Source of the DNA: Hyphomicrobiales bacterium
Lineage (GTDB): Bacteria; Pseudomonadota; Alphaproteobacteria; Rhizobiales; Rhizobiaceae
Length of the DNA stretch: 39,890 nt
Assembly (NCBI GenBank): GCA_900471605.1
Contig: UCEY01000005.1
Coordinates: forward strand, 1 to 39,890
Reading direction: 5' to 3'
A program made the translations under genes and the position numbers. Positions 16,868 through 24,350 of this stretch are shown here, piece after piece. Positions within the stretch are counted from its first letter, which is position 1, and each line of letters opens with the position of its first letter. The notes under the pieces were generated by a model. The model worked only from the letters and a program-made list of their open reading frames with translations, did not search any database and had not been told where the DNA came from.

Positions 16868-17896
16868 ATGAATACCAACATGAGCACTGCAACACTCACC
16901 TCTCGCCTCGGCGGCCTCCTGATGGCGCCCGTGAATCTCCTGATGCGCGTCCTCGACATACCGTTGCGCGCCGTCCAGAAGGCGGCGGGCATCGGCGGCA
17001 TGGCGGCGGTTTTCCTTGCCCCGAACATGCTGATCTTCGGCATTTTCGTGCTCCTGCCCCTCGTCATCAACTTCGTCTATTCGATGACCGGCGGCACGGC
17101 CTTCTTCCTGTCCGAGCGCGAGTTCGTCGGCGCCGCCCAGTATGAGCGCCTGTTCCAGTGCGCCAACTATCTCGATCCGATGTCCTGCCAGGAGGATGCC
17201 TTCTGGACCGCCGTCGGCAACACGTTCTGGTTCGTCGTCCTGCAGGTCAGCCTGATGATCCTGACGGCGCTGATCACCGCGCTGATCCTCAACCGTGACC
17301 TCGCCGCCCGCTCCTTCTGGCGCGCCGTGTTCTTCTTCCCGGTTCTGCTTTCGCCCGTTGTCGTCGGCCTGATCTGGAAGTGGATCCTGCAGCGCCAGGG
17401 CCTCCTGAATTTCGGCCTCTACCAGTTCGGCGTCGAGCCCTATACCTGGCTGACGGACCGCAACTGGACCTTCGTCGCCACGATCGGCGTCTCGCTCTGG
17501 GCGCATATGGGCTTTTACGCGCTGATCCTGCTCGCCGGCCTGCAGGCGATCCCTAAGGATCTTTATGAAGCCGCCGAAATGGACGGCACGAAGCCGGCGC
17601 GCGTCTTCTGGCGCATCACCCTGCCGCTGCTCATGCCCAATCTTCTGGTCGTCGTGGTGCTGGCGCTGATCCGCGCCGTGCAGATCTTCGACGAGGTCTA
17701 TGTGCTCACCGGCGGCGGTCCAGGCACCAGCACGCTCTACCTCACGCAATATATCTACGAGACCGGCTTTGCCTCGGCGCTCCGCAACCCGGGCCTTGCC
17801 GCAGCCGCTTCGATCCTGATGGGCCTCGTGCTCGTTGTCCTGACACTGGTCCAGCTCGGCATCGGCCAGCGCGGCGAAAAGAAGGGGAAACGCTAA
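16868..17896 (+). CDS. ABC sugar transporter permease, MalF/UgpA type
   Basis: A 342-residue inner-membrane permease of the carbohydrate-uptake ABC family (CUT1), with about six to seven membrane segments. The EAA loop that contacts the ATPase reads EAAEMDGTKPARVFWRITLP at about 234-253. The ATG at 16868 sits one base after GGGAGGG, which is too close; the ATG at 16880 is 13 bases away, so the true start is uncertain by four codons. A periplasmic segment between the first membrane spans carries two Cys (ERLFQCANYLDPMSCQED). It is separated from the binding-protein gene by a RIME-like element and joined to the next permease by a TAATG overlap. Confidence 0.93.
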   Translation: MNTNMSTATLTSRLGGLLMAPVNLLMRVLDIPLRAVQKAAGIGGMAAVFLAPNMLIFGIFVLLPLVINFVYSMTGGTAFFLSEREFVGAAQYERLFQCANYLDPMSCQEDAFWTAVGNTFWFVVLQVSLMILTALITALILNRDLAARSFWRAVFFFPVLLSPVVVGLIWKWILQRQGLLNFGLYQFGVEPYTWLTDRNWTFVATIGVSLWAHMGFYALILLAGLQAIPKDLYEAAEMDGTKPARVFWRITLPLLMPNLLVVVVLALIRAVQIFDEVYVLTGGGPGTSTLYLTQYIYETGFASALRNPGLAAAASILMGLVLVVLTLVQLGIGQRGEKKGKR

Positions 17897-18948
17897 TGGG
17901 TGTGGCTTCCCGCTTCATTCTGCGCCGCCGCGGCGGCAACGGCTGGCACTGGACGGACATCGTCACCTGGGTCTGGCTTGTCGGCGGACTGATCATCATG
18001 TTCGGCCCCGCCGTCTGGCTCGCCTTCTCGTCCTTCAAGACGCCGGCGGCACTCGCCGAGTTCCCGCCATCGATCCTGCCATATGTCACCAGCCAGGCGA
18101 CCGTGCAGGGTTATGACAAGCCGCTGCAGCTCTTCGACGCGAAGATGCCGGACGGCTCCACCAAGGTACTGGCCGAAGTGCGCCGGATCGGGACCATGTC
18201 CCAGATGGTCGATCCGAAGACCCCGGGCGAGATCGTGCGCGTCAACATCAACGACCGCACCCCGGTACGCTCCGTCTCGTTCGCGACGGAAAACTACACG
18301 ACGCCCTTCACCCAGTTCGATTTCCTGCGCTACCTGTGGAACTCGGTCTTCGTGACGGTGACGGCGACGCTGATCACCCTGATCGTCAATTCCATGGCCG
18401 CCTTCGCGCTGTCGAAATACGAGTTCAGGGGCCGCAGTCTCGCCATGCTGATCATCCTCGCGACGCTGATGGTGCCGCTGTCGGTCATCATGGTGCCGCT
18501 CTATTCGATCATCTCGTCGCTCGGCCTGTTCAACAATCTCTGGGGCGTCATCCTGCCGACGGTCGCCACGCCGACCGGCGTGTTCATCCTGCGCCAGTAC
18601 ATGCTGACCATACCGGACGAGCTGATCGACGCGGCGCGCATGGACAAGGCCTCCGAATGGCAGATCTACTGGCGCATCGTGCTGCCGCTGACGGCGCCGG
18701 CGCTGGCCGTGCTCGCCATCTTCTCGGTGGTCTGGCGCTGGAACGACTTCCTGTGGCCGCTGATCGTGCTGTCGCGCCGCGAACTTTACACCCTGCAGGT
18801 GGGCCTCAGCATCTATTCCGGCGAACTGAACGTGCAATGGCACTTCATCCTGGCGATGACCGTCGTCACCATGATCCCGGTCGTGCTGGTTTTCATCTTC
18901 CTGCAGCGTTTCATCACCACCGGCATTGCCGGCACCGGCCTGAAGTAA
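17896..18948 (+). CDS. ABC sugar transporter permease, MalG/UgpE type, with long periplasmic loop
   Basis: A 350-residue partner permease. Its ATG shares one base with the preceding stop (TAATG), so the pair is translationally coupled. The EAA loop is ELIDAARMDKASEWQIYWR at 242-260. The first membrane span is near residues 22-45. Before the second, near 148-168, lies an unusually long periplasmic stretch of about 95 residues (LPYVTSQATVQGYDKPLQLF through FATENYTTPF), rich in beta-like segments and absent from most MalG-type permeases as I know them. It may contact the binding protein or the ligand. The ATPase gene follows after nine bases. Confidence 0.94.
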   Translation: MGVASRFILRRRGGNGWHWTDIVTWVWLVGGLIIMFGPAVWLAFSSFKTPAALAEFPPSILPYVTSQATVQGYDKPLQLFDAKMPDGSTKVLAEVRRIGTMSQMVDPKTPGEIVRVNINDRTPVRSVSFATENYTTPFTQFDFLRYLWNSVFVTVTATLITLIVNSMAAFALSKYEFRGRSLAMLIILATLMVPLSVIMVPLYSIISSLGLFNNLWGVILPTVATPTGVFILRQYMLTIPDELIDAARMDKASEWQIYWRIVLPLTAPALAVLAIFSVVWRWNDFLWPLIVLSRRELYTLQVGLSIYSGELNVQWHFILAMTVVTMIPVVLVFIFLQRFITTGIAGTGLK

Positions 18949-18957
18949 GGATCACCG

Positions 18958-20040
18958 ATGGGCGAAATCAAACTCAGCGATGTCAACAAGTCCTTCGGCT
19001 CGGTCCATGTCCTGAAGGATATCGACCTGCACATCAAGGACGGCGAATTCGTCGTCTTTGTCGGCCCGTCGGGCTGCGGCAAGTCGACCCTCCTGCGCAC
19101 CATCGCAGGCCTCGAAAAGATCACCGGCGGCGTCATCGAGATCGACGGCAAGCGCGTCAACGAGGTTTCGGCCGCCGATCGCGGCCTTGCCATGGTCTTC
19201 CAGTCCTATGCGCTCTATCCGCATATGAGCGTGCGCCAGAACCTCGCCTTCGGCCTGGAAAACTCCAACATGCCGAAGAACGAGGTCGCCGAGCGCATCG
19301 CGGAAGCCGCCCGCATGCTGGAAATCGAACCCTATCTGGAGCGTCGCCCCGGCCAGCTTTCCGGCGGCCAGCGCCAGCGCGTCGCGATCGGCCGCGCCAT
19401 CGTGCGCCGCCCGACCGCCTTCCTGCTCGACGAGCCGCTGTCGAACCTCGATGCCGAACTGCGCGTCTCGACCCGCGCCGAGCTTGCCGCACTCCATGCC
19501 CGCCTCGGCTCGACGATGATCTACGTCACCCACGACCAGGTGGAAGCGATGACGCTCGCGCATCGCATCGTCGTCATGCGCGCCGGCAAGATCGAGCAGG
19601 TCGGCACGCCGCTCGACCTCTACAACACGCCCGCCAACCGCTTCGTCGCCGGCTTCATCGGCGCGCCGCACATGAATTTCCTGGCAGGAGAGGTCGCCGA
19701 GCTGCAGACCGGCACCGCGACGCTGACGACGTCAGGCGGCCATCGCCTGCTGGTGCCGTTCTCGGGCCATTCCCTGTCCGTCGGCGACAAGCTGACGATC
19801 GGTATCCGTCCGCAGCACATCACGCTCGCCAACGATCCCGGCAGCCTGAAGGTGAAAGTCCGGCTGGTCGAGGCGCTGGGCTCCGAAACGGTCATCCATG
19901 CGGACCTGAACGGCGAAAAACTCCTCGCCGTCGTGCCCGGCCAGAAGCAGCTTTCTCCCGGGGACGAAGCCTATTTCTCCGTCGCCGGCGCGCCTCTGCA
20001 CCTGTTCGACCGGAACGGATTGCGCGTCAAGGGGAGCTAG
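18958..20040 (+). CDS. ABC transporter ATP-binding protein, UgpC/MalK type
   Basis: A 360-residue ATPase that powers the importer on the cytoplasmic face. It has Walker A GPSGCGKST (36-44), Q-loop FQSYALYPHM (81-90), signature LSGGQRQR (134-141), Walker B FLLDEP (155-160), D-loop SNLDAEL, and switch His192 (YVTHDQVEAM). Residues beyond about 235 form the regulatory OB/TOBE domain. It is the last transporter gene of the operon; a hairpin follows at 20051-20089. ATPases of this subgroup sometimes serve several sugar importers. Confidence 0.95.
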   Translation: MGEIKLSDVNKSFGSVHVLKDIDLHIKDGEFVVFVGPSGCGKSTLLRTIAGLEKITGGVIEIDGKRVNEVSAADRGLAMVFQSYALYPHMSVRQNLAFGLENSNMPKNEVAERIAEAARMLEIEPYLERRPGQLSGGQRQRVAIGRAIVRRPTAFLLDEPLSNLDAELRVSTRAELAALHARLGSTMIYVTHDQVEAMTLAHRIVVMRAGKIEQVGTPLDLYNTPANRFVAGFIGAPHMNFLAGEVAELQTGTATLTTSGGHRLLVPFSGHSLSVGDKLTIGIRPQHITLANDPGSLKVKVRLVEALGSETVIHADLNGEKLLAVVPGQKQLSPGDEAYFSVAGAPLHLFDRNGLRVKGS

Positions 20041-20050
20041 CCCGCTCCCC

Positions 20051-20089
20051 CCATTCCATCGATCCCGCCTCAACCGGACGATGGAATGG
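20051..20089 (+). terminator. Hairpin at the end of the pectin operon
   Basis: Perfect 11-bp inverted repeat CCATTCCATCG (20051-20061) and CGATGGAATGG (20079-20089) with a 17-base loop, ten bases after the ATPase stop. It lacks a T-run, so it is either a weak terminator or a 3'-end stabilising hairpin. Confidence 0.55.
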
Positions 20090-20148
20090 CCGGCCGATTG
20101 CGCGAACGGTACAATCCCTCACCAACCGCAGCGGGAGGAGAGGTTCCG

Positions 20149-20391
20149 ATGTTCCGTATGTCCCTGATCCTGTTATTGGCCGTGGTCTTCGCGGCACCGG
20201 TCACACTATCCCCGGCCAATGCCCAGACCAGAATGGTCAAGGCCAAGCCGACGCCGGCGACGATGGCGGCAGGCGAGTCCGTCCTGTTCGACGACAAGGC
20301 CTGCCCCGCCGGCATGATCGCGCGTTTCACCAAGTCGCAGCGCAAGGAGCAGATTGCCAAGAAATGCGTGCATATGAACGGCACGCGATAG
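20149..20391 (+). CDS. Small exported protein, possibly DUF6719-like
   Basis: An 80-residue protein with a clear signal peptide (MSLILLLAVVFAAPVTLSPANA, cleavage after ANA) and a short mature part of about 54 residues. That part holds two Cys (KACPAGMIARFTK and KKCVHMNG) that could form a disulphide. GGGAGGAGAGG precedes the ATG; a second ATG three codons later is possible. It resembles the small periplasmic DUF6719 family as I remember it. Same strand and 108 bp after the transporter ATPase gene, but with a hairpin between, so membership in the pectin operon is uncertain. No function can be assigned. Confidence 0.7.
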   Translation: MFRMSLILLLAVVFAAPVTLSPANAQTRMVKAKPTPATMAAGESVLFDDKACPAGMIARFTKSQRKEQIAKKCVHMNGTR

Positions 20392-20451
20392 TGCATGGGA
20401 CCGATAGCGGGATCGCGCTTTCGAAAGATGCCGCTGTCGTGACGGATACCT

Positions 20452-21345
20452 TCAGAGATAACCTTTGAAGAAGGCCAGCATCGCCCGCCGCATCGCCTCC
20501 GTTTCGCGATGCCCGACGCCTGCCTCCGGCAGGAAGACCAGCGCGCCGAGGGCTTCGGCTTTCAGATAGGCCGCCTCGGTCTCGGCGAAGGCCCGCTCCA
20601 CCGCATCGGGCGGCGTCAACGGGTCGTCCCAGCCGATGCAGATCAGCTGCGGCCGCGGCGCTACAAGCCCGGCGATCTCGCCGATCGAGGTTTCCTTGAG
20701 CAGTCCCGGCACGGTCAGATAATGGCCGTGCAGGTCATGGGCGCCGGTTTCGACCAGGGTCGCGAAATCCGCGAAGCAGCATAAATGCGCGTTCGCCTTC
20801 ACACGGCGATCGAGCGCTGCGAGGAAATAGGCGAGCGTCGCCCCCATCGACAGGCCGGCGACGCCGATCCTTTGCGGATCGACCTCCGGCCGTCCGGCAA
20901 GCCAGGTCAGCGCCGCGGCCTGTTCGGAAAGCATCTGCCCGAACAGCGTCTTGCCATGCCAGAGTGCTGCCTTGGTCGCCGCGTCCTCGGTCTGGCCGGC
21001 ACGCTCGCCAAAGGTCGGCATGTCGATGCACAGGACCACATACCCCTCCCGCGCCAGCGCCGGCCCCGGCGCATCGAGAAGGGCCGGCCGCCCGTCGATC
21101 AGTTCGGAAGCGCCGATATCCCAGCGGGCGCCGTGGGCGTGGGCATGCAGGATCGCCGGTCCGGCGGTGAGGAACCCCTCGCTCGGCCGGGTCAGTAAAC
21201 CGCGCACGTCCGTGCCGTCGCCCAGGCGAAACTGCAGCCTCTCGAGAATATAGCCGTCGCGGATTTCCGTGGAACTGTCCGCCAGCGTCAGGGAGACCTC
21301 CTCGAAGGCGAGCAGCTCCTTCAATCGCTCGACCGTGATCGCCAT
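20452..21345 (-). CDS. Alpha/beta hydrolase (dienelactone hydrolase / acyl esterase-like)
   Basis: A 297-residue cytoplasmic alpha/beta-hydrolase fold enzyme. The oxyanion segment HAHGARWD is at 68-75, nucleophile Ser166 in GLSMG (164-168), acid Asp240/241 in GWDDPLTPP, and His279 in GVGHRET. These form a complete Ser-Asp-His triad. GGAGG precedes the ATG at a good distance. It faces the pectin operon from the opposite strand. Pectins carry methyl and acetyl esters, so an esterase acting on imported oligosaccharides is an attractive but unproved role. General carboxylesterase or dipeptidase-like activities remain possible. Confidence 0.85.
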   Translation of the reverse strand: MAITVERLKELLAFEEVSLTLADSSTEIRDGYILERLQFRLGDGTDVRGLLTRPSEGFLTAGPAILHAHAHGARWDIGASELIDGRPALLDAPGPALAREGYVVLCIDMPTFGERAGQTEDAATKAALWHGKTLFGQMLSEQAAALTWLAGRPEVDPQRIGVAGLSMGATLAYFLAALDRRVKANAHLCCFADFATLVETGAHDLHGHYLTVPGLLKETSIGEIAGLVAPRPQLICIGWDDPLTPPDAVERAFAETEAAYLKAEALGALVFLPEAGVGHRETEAMRRAMLAFFKGYL

Positions 21346-21837
21346 CGTCCCTCCTCCCGGCCTGCCATCCCGCCCTCCAAGCGGGGATGATTGCCGTCTG
21401 CGCTCTGCGGCTTTTCAGAGACATAGACGAAATCGCGTCCCCTTTCATCCCCGTCCTCTCGTGCCGTGCCTAGAATTATCCCGTCCCGCTTCGGCTACAC
21501 CGGCCCGCATGACCGGCGAGGCGGGACCGGTGCCCTGGAGGTCTGCCGTCATGCAGGCGGGTCGTCAGGGGCTGCGCAGAAAATGGTCCCCCTCTCGCCT
21601 TCGGGCGGGGCGTGCGTGTGTCGCACACAACCCGGTATGGCATCCGTGCTCATTTCCACGGAGTTAAATTCCATACCGCCGCAGAGGGACCGGAGTTGCG
21701 CGGATAAATACACCGAACGGGACACGTCGCGTGTCACCATTAAAATTTCAATCGAGGCACACGACGTGTCCCGGCCGAAACTCAAAAACCGCGTAGCACC
21801 AAGGGGTGAATCCGTTCGCCGCAGAAGGGGATGACAC
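21346..21837. other. 492-bp non-coding region rich in inverted repeats upstream of the hypothetical-ubiG pair
   Basis: No credible gene is seen on either strand. The region contains several separate inverted repeats: GTGTG/CACAC at 21616-21628; CGGTATGG (21633-21640) against CCATACCG (21671-21678); and the large stem at 21718-21773, listed separately. All are followed by a gene on the plus strand starting at 21838, so they are likely in its promoter or 5' leader. It also carries the start-side signals of the divergent alpha/beta hydrolase. Confidence 0.6.
21718..21773 (+). promoter_or_regulatory. Structured leader hairpin upstream of the ubiG operon
   Basis: Perfect 12-bp inverted repeat CGGGACACGTCG (21718-21729) and CGACGTGTCCCG (21762-21773) around a 32-base A/T-rich loop. 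The arms can also form competing local palindromes: GACACG-TCG-CGTGTC at 21721-21735 and ACACG-A-CGTGT at 21759-21769. Such mutually exclusive pairings could act as an RNA switch or a twin operator. It ends 64 bp before the next start codon. Confidence 0.55.
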
Positions 21838-22269
21838 ATGAACGATCCTGATTTCAGCGAATACGAAAAACTTCGTGCCGAACAGCACGAGGAACTGTGC
21901 CGCGCCGCCTCTTCACTCATGCGCGTCGATTTACGCCTGTGCCGCTTGCGTTCGTGCCGCCGCAAGCGCGTGTGCAGCGGCCCAATGCTGCCTTCGCCGC
22001 ATCAGGCATGGGCCGTACGCGCCCATGAGGAGATCGGCCTTAGCGGCAAGGCCTGCGCGAAACTTCCCCTCTGTATAGCAAACCAGCACGCGTGGATCTT
22101 CGCTCCCTACAAGAAACTGATGACCGACCTTCAGCAGTTGACGCTCGACGAGCCCGAAACGGATCTGATCCCCGCGTGCCTCAAAGTTGCGGCAAGACGG
22201 CGCCTGCCGAGAAGCGCTCTTGACTTCCCGGCTCCTTCGTCCGACTTCAAACAGGAAACGAAGGGATGA
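21838..22269 (+). CDS. Hypothetical Cys/Arg-rich protein overlapping ubiG
   Basis: A 143-residue protein that I do not recognise by name. The most distinctive part is [16 protein letters not shown] (residues about 55-70), followed by PLC near 97 and a C-terminal [11 protein letters not shown]; the Cys spacing could bind a metal. There is no signal peptide or membrane segment. The start follows AAGGGG with normal spacing, and the stop overlaps the ubiG ATG by four bases (ATGA), which supports a real, translationally coupled gene. I have a vague recollection of similar short Cys/Arg motifs in Rhizobiales hypotheticals. A role near ubiquinone synthesis is only suggested by position. Confidence 0.6.
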   Translation: MNDPDFSEYEKLRAEQHEELCRAASSLMRVDLRLCRLRSCRRKRVCSGPMLPSPHQAWAVRAHEEIGLSGKACAKLPLCIANQHAWIFAPYKKLMTDLQQLTLDEPETDLIPACLKVAARRRLPRSALDFPAPSSDFKQETKG

Positions 22270-23021
22270 AGACCATGACCGAAGCCGCCCGCAGCACGAT
22301 CGACCAGAGCGAAGTCGACCGGTTTTCCGCGATGGCCGCGGAATGGTGGGATCCGACCGGCAAGTTCAAGCCCTTGCACAAGTTCAACCCCGTTCGCCTT
22401 GCCTATCTGCGCGACCGCATCTGCGAGAATTTCGGCCGGGACCCGAAGAGCCACCTGCCGCTTTCCGGCCTGCGCATCCTCGATATCGGCTGCGGCGGCG
22501 GCCTGCTCTCCGAGCCGGTCGCCCGCATGGGCGCCACCGTCGTCGGCGCCGACCCCTCGGAAAAGAACATCGGCATCGCCTCCACCCATGCGGCCGAGAC
22601 GGGGACCTCGGTCGACTACCGCCCCGTCACCGCCGAACAGCTCACCGAAGCCGGCGAGACTTTCGACGTCGTGCTGAACATGGAAGTGGTCGAGCATGTC
22701 GCGGACGTCAATTTCTTCATCACCACCTGCGCCAACATGGTCCGCCCCGGCGGCCTGATGTTCGTCGCCACCATCAACCGCACCTTTAAGGCCGGCGCGC
22801 TGGCGATCTTCGCGGCCGAAAACATCCTGCGCTGGCTGCCCCGCGGCACCCATCAATACGAAAAGCTGGTCCGCCCGGAAGAGCTGGAAAAGCCGATCTC
22901 CTCGGCCGGCATGGAGATCATCCATCGCACCGGCGTCTTCTTCAATCCTCTCCAGGACCGCTGGAACCTCTCGCCGGACATGGACGTGAACTACATGATG
23001 CTGGCGAAACGTCCGGCGTGA
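22266..23021 (+). CDS. ubiG: Ubiquinone biosynthesis O-methyltransferase
   Basis: A 251-residue SAM-dependent enzyme catalysing both O-methylations of the ubiquinone ring (2-polyprenyl-6-hydroxyphenol and demethylubiquinol). The SAM motif [13 protein letters not shown] lies at about 72-84. Other UbiG signatures include [21 protein letters not shown] near the N-terminus, MEVVEHV, and the C-terminal [22 protein letters not shown]. The start overlaps the preceding stop; a second ATG three codons later is possible. Length is normal. Confidence 0.96.
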   Translation: MKTMTEAARSTIDQSEVDRFSAMAAEWWDPTGKFKPLHKFNPVRLAYLRDRICENFGRDPKSHLPLSGLRILDIGCGGGLLSEPVARMGATVVGADPSEKNIGIASTHAAETGTSVDYRPVTAEQLTEAGETFDVVLNMEVVEHVADVNFFITTCANMVRPGGLMFVATINRTFKAGALAIFAAENILRWLPRGTHQYEKLVRPEELEKPISSAGMEIIHRTGVFFNPLQDRWNLSPDMDVNYMMLAKRPA

Positions 23022-23071
23022 TGGAAATTCATGGCGCTTGTGTTAGCATGCCGAGCCAGAAGGAGCTGCAG

Positions 23072-23317
23072 ATGCCACAAGTAACTGTAAAGCTTGACGC
23101 AGTGCTGGACGATCATATCCAAAACGCGATCGACCGAGGTGAGACCAAATCGCGCGATCGATATATCGAGGACGCGCTTCGCGATCGCTATGCCCGTGAT
23201 ATGCAAAGGCTAAAGATGCACGAGTCCCTCGATCGAGCGATAGCCGACGCCGATGCCGGTCGCGTCACCCCGCTCGAAGAGGCATTTGACCGCATTCTGA
23301 GCGACCTGGAAAAGTAG
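23072..23317 (+). CDS. Antitoxin, ParD-like ribbon-helix-helix protein
   Basis: An 81-residue protein. The N-terminal PQVTVKLDAVLDDHIQNAI plus DRYIEDALRDRYARD looks like a ribbon-helix-helix DNA-binding dimer. The C-terminal half is acidic and helical (ADAGRVTPLEEAFDRILSDLEK), as in antitoxins that wrap their toxin. AAGGAG precedes the ATG by six bases. An 18-codon upstream extension exists but would begin inside the ubiG 3' region. It sits nine bases before a RelE/ParE-like toxin gene and is expected to repress the pair's promoter and neutralise the toxin. Confidence 0.82.
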   Translation: MPQVTVKLDAVLDDHIQNAIDRGETKSRDRYIEDALRDRYARDMQRLKMHESLDRAIADADAGRVTPLEEAFDRILSDLEK

Positions 23318-23326
23318 GGAAGGCCT

Positions 23327-23626
23327 GTGAAAGTCGTCATCACGGATGAAGCGCTTTCGGACATTTCCTCGATCACCAAATTTATCAAGAAGAACAATCC
23401 TCCACGTGCGATCTCTTTCGCATTGGAACTTCGTGACGCCTGCCGACAGCTCGGAAATTCGCCAAGCGCATTTGCGGCCCTGTCCGACTATCCGGAAAGC
23501 GGCATCCGGCGACGTCCTTACGGCAGTTATGTAATCCTCTACAGGATTACGGATACGACAGTCGAAATCCTCCATATCTTCCACGGCGCACAGGACTACG
23601 AAAGCATCCTCTTCCGGCAAGAATAA
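23327..23626 (+). CDS. RelE/ParE-family toxin
   Basis: A 99-residue protein starting at GTG. Family features are ITDEALSDISSITKFIKKNNPPRAISFALEL, then SGIRRRPYGSYVILYRI and the C-terminal ILHIFHGAQDYESILF, the ParE/RelE beta-sheet core and tail. ParE-type members poison DNA gyrase and RelE types cut mRNA; sequence alone does not decide which. It directly follows its antitoxin gene. The pair lies just after ubiG and before a degenerate region, suggesting insertion into an otherwise conserved neighbourhood. Confidence 0.82.
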   Translation: MKVVITDEALSDISSITKFIKKNNPPRAISFALELRDACRQLGNSPSAFAALSDYPESGIRRRPYGSYVILYRITDTTVEILHIFHGAQDYESILFRQE

Positions 23627-23649
23627 CGTCCCCACCCTCTCCCGCTCGG

Positions 23650-23875
23650 CTACACTTCAGCCGAAAGCACATGCGCAGGCAGATCCCTCTTCTTCCACGC
23701 ATTGCGCGCCACGATCTGGCGCACTCGGGCGCGGTCGATGGTTACCTCCCATCCGGCCCGTAGGGTTCTTTGAAATGGAAAGCTCTGGTGCCCGGCCCAT
23801 GGCCGGGGAGATGTTCGAACCGCGTGACTGCCTCGGCCAGTCAGCTCGATACTGCACCCACCACAGCGCCAGCAC
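23650..23875 (-). pseudogene. Possible frameshifted gene remnant
   Basis: Two overlapping minus-strand frames each look protein-like in complementary halves. One gives VQYRADWPRQSRGSN and AMGRAPELSISKNPTG; the other continues GWEVTIDRARVRQIVARN and KKRDLPAHVLSAEV to a TAG. Removing a single C near 23755-23765 would join them into one reading of about 75 residues. No convincing start is seen upstream, where an in-frame stop occurs. I do not recognise the family. It lies immediately beyond the toxin gene. This may be a chance pattern in high-GC DNA. Confidence 0.35.
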
Positions 23876-23921
23876 CGGCCATTGCCGCTCAAGCTGTCAG
23901 CCGCCTCTCCGTCCCGCTCAT

Positions 23922-24350
23922 TCAGTTCGCGTCTTCGGGAATGACCGGCAGCGGTGCAACCTCTATGCCCTCGTCGAGCAGGTCACGCACTTCGCCGAGG
24001 CTCGCCTGGCCGATGATGCCGCGGGCATCCGCCTCGCCATAGTGGATCTTGCGGGCTTCCTCGGGAAATTTCTCGCCGACATCCTCGGCCGTCGCCTTGA
24101 TGGCGGCAACCGCTTCCTTGAGCTTGGCGATCGCCTCCTGGCGCGCCATGTCCATCACCATCGCCTGCTTCTCCTCCTTTTTGCGGGCGGTCGAAACGGA
24201 CGGCGCCATCAGCGTCTTGGAGATCGAGGCGGAATTGCAGACCGGACAGGTGAGGAACCCGCTTGCCACCTGGGTATCGAAGTCCGCGCTTGTCGAAAAC
24301 CAGCCTTCGAACGTATGGGCATTTTCGCAGGAAAGGGAATACTTGATCAA
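23922..24350 (-). CDS. DUF1178 family protein
   Basis: A 142-residue protein of the alphaproteobacterial/betaproteobacterial DUF1178 family, function unknown. The N-terminus MIKYSLSCENAHTFEGWFS with Cys8 and a CPVC pair (35-38) looks like a zinc ribbon. The middle is a charged helix, and the C-terminus has the conserved ARKIHYGEADARGIIGQAS. Its ATG overlaps the stop of the nitrilase-family gene by four bases, so the two are co-translated. Confidence 0.92.
   Translation of the reverse strand: MIKYSLSCENAHTFEGWFSTSADFDTQVASGFLTCPVCNSASISKTLMAPSVSTARKKEEKQAMVMDMARQEAIAKLKEAVAAIKATAEDVGEKFPEEARKIHYGEADARGIIGQASLGEVRDLLDEGIEVAPLPVIPEDAN

Noticed and set aside
21466..21834. 122-codon plus-strand frame in the region before the hypothetical-ubiG pair
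   Set aside because: No ribosome-binding site, no domain-like features, and it runs across all the inverted repeats; the region is better read as regulatory.
23805..23830. TTCGAACC, a possible tRNA T-loop
   Set aside because: No pairing T-stem, acceptor stem or anticodon arm can be built around it on either strand.
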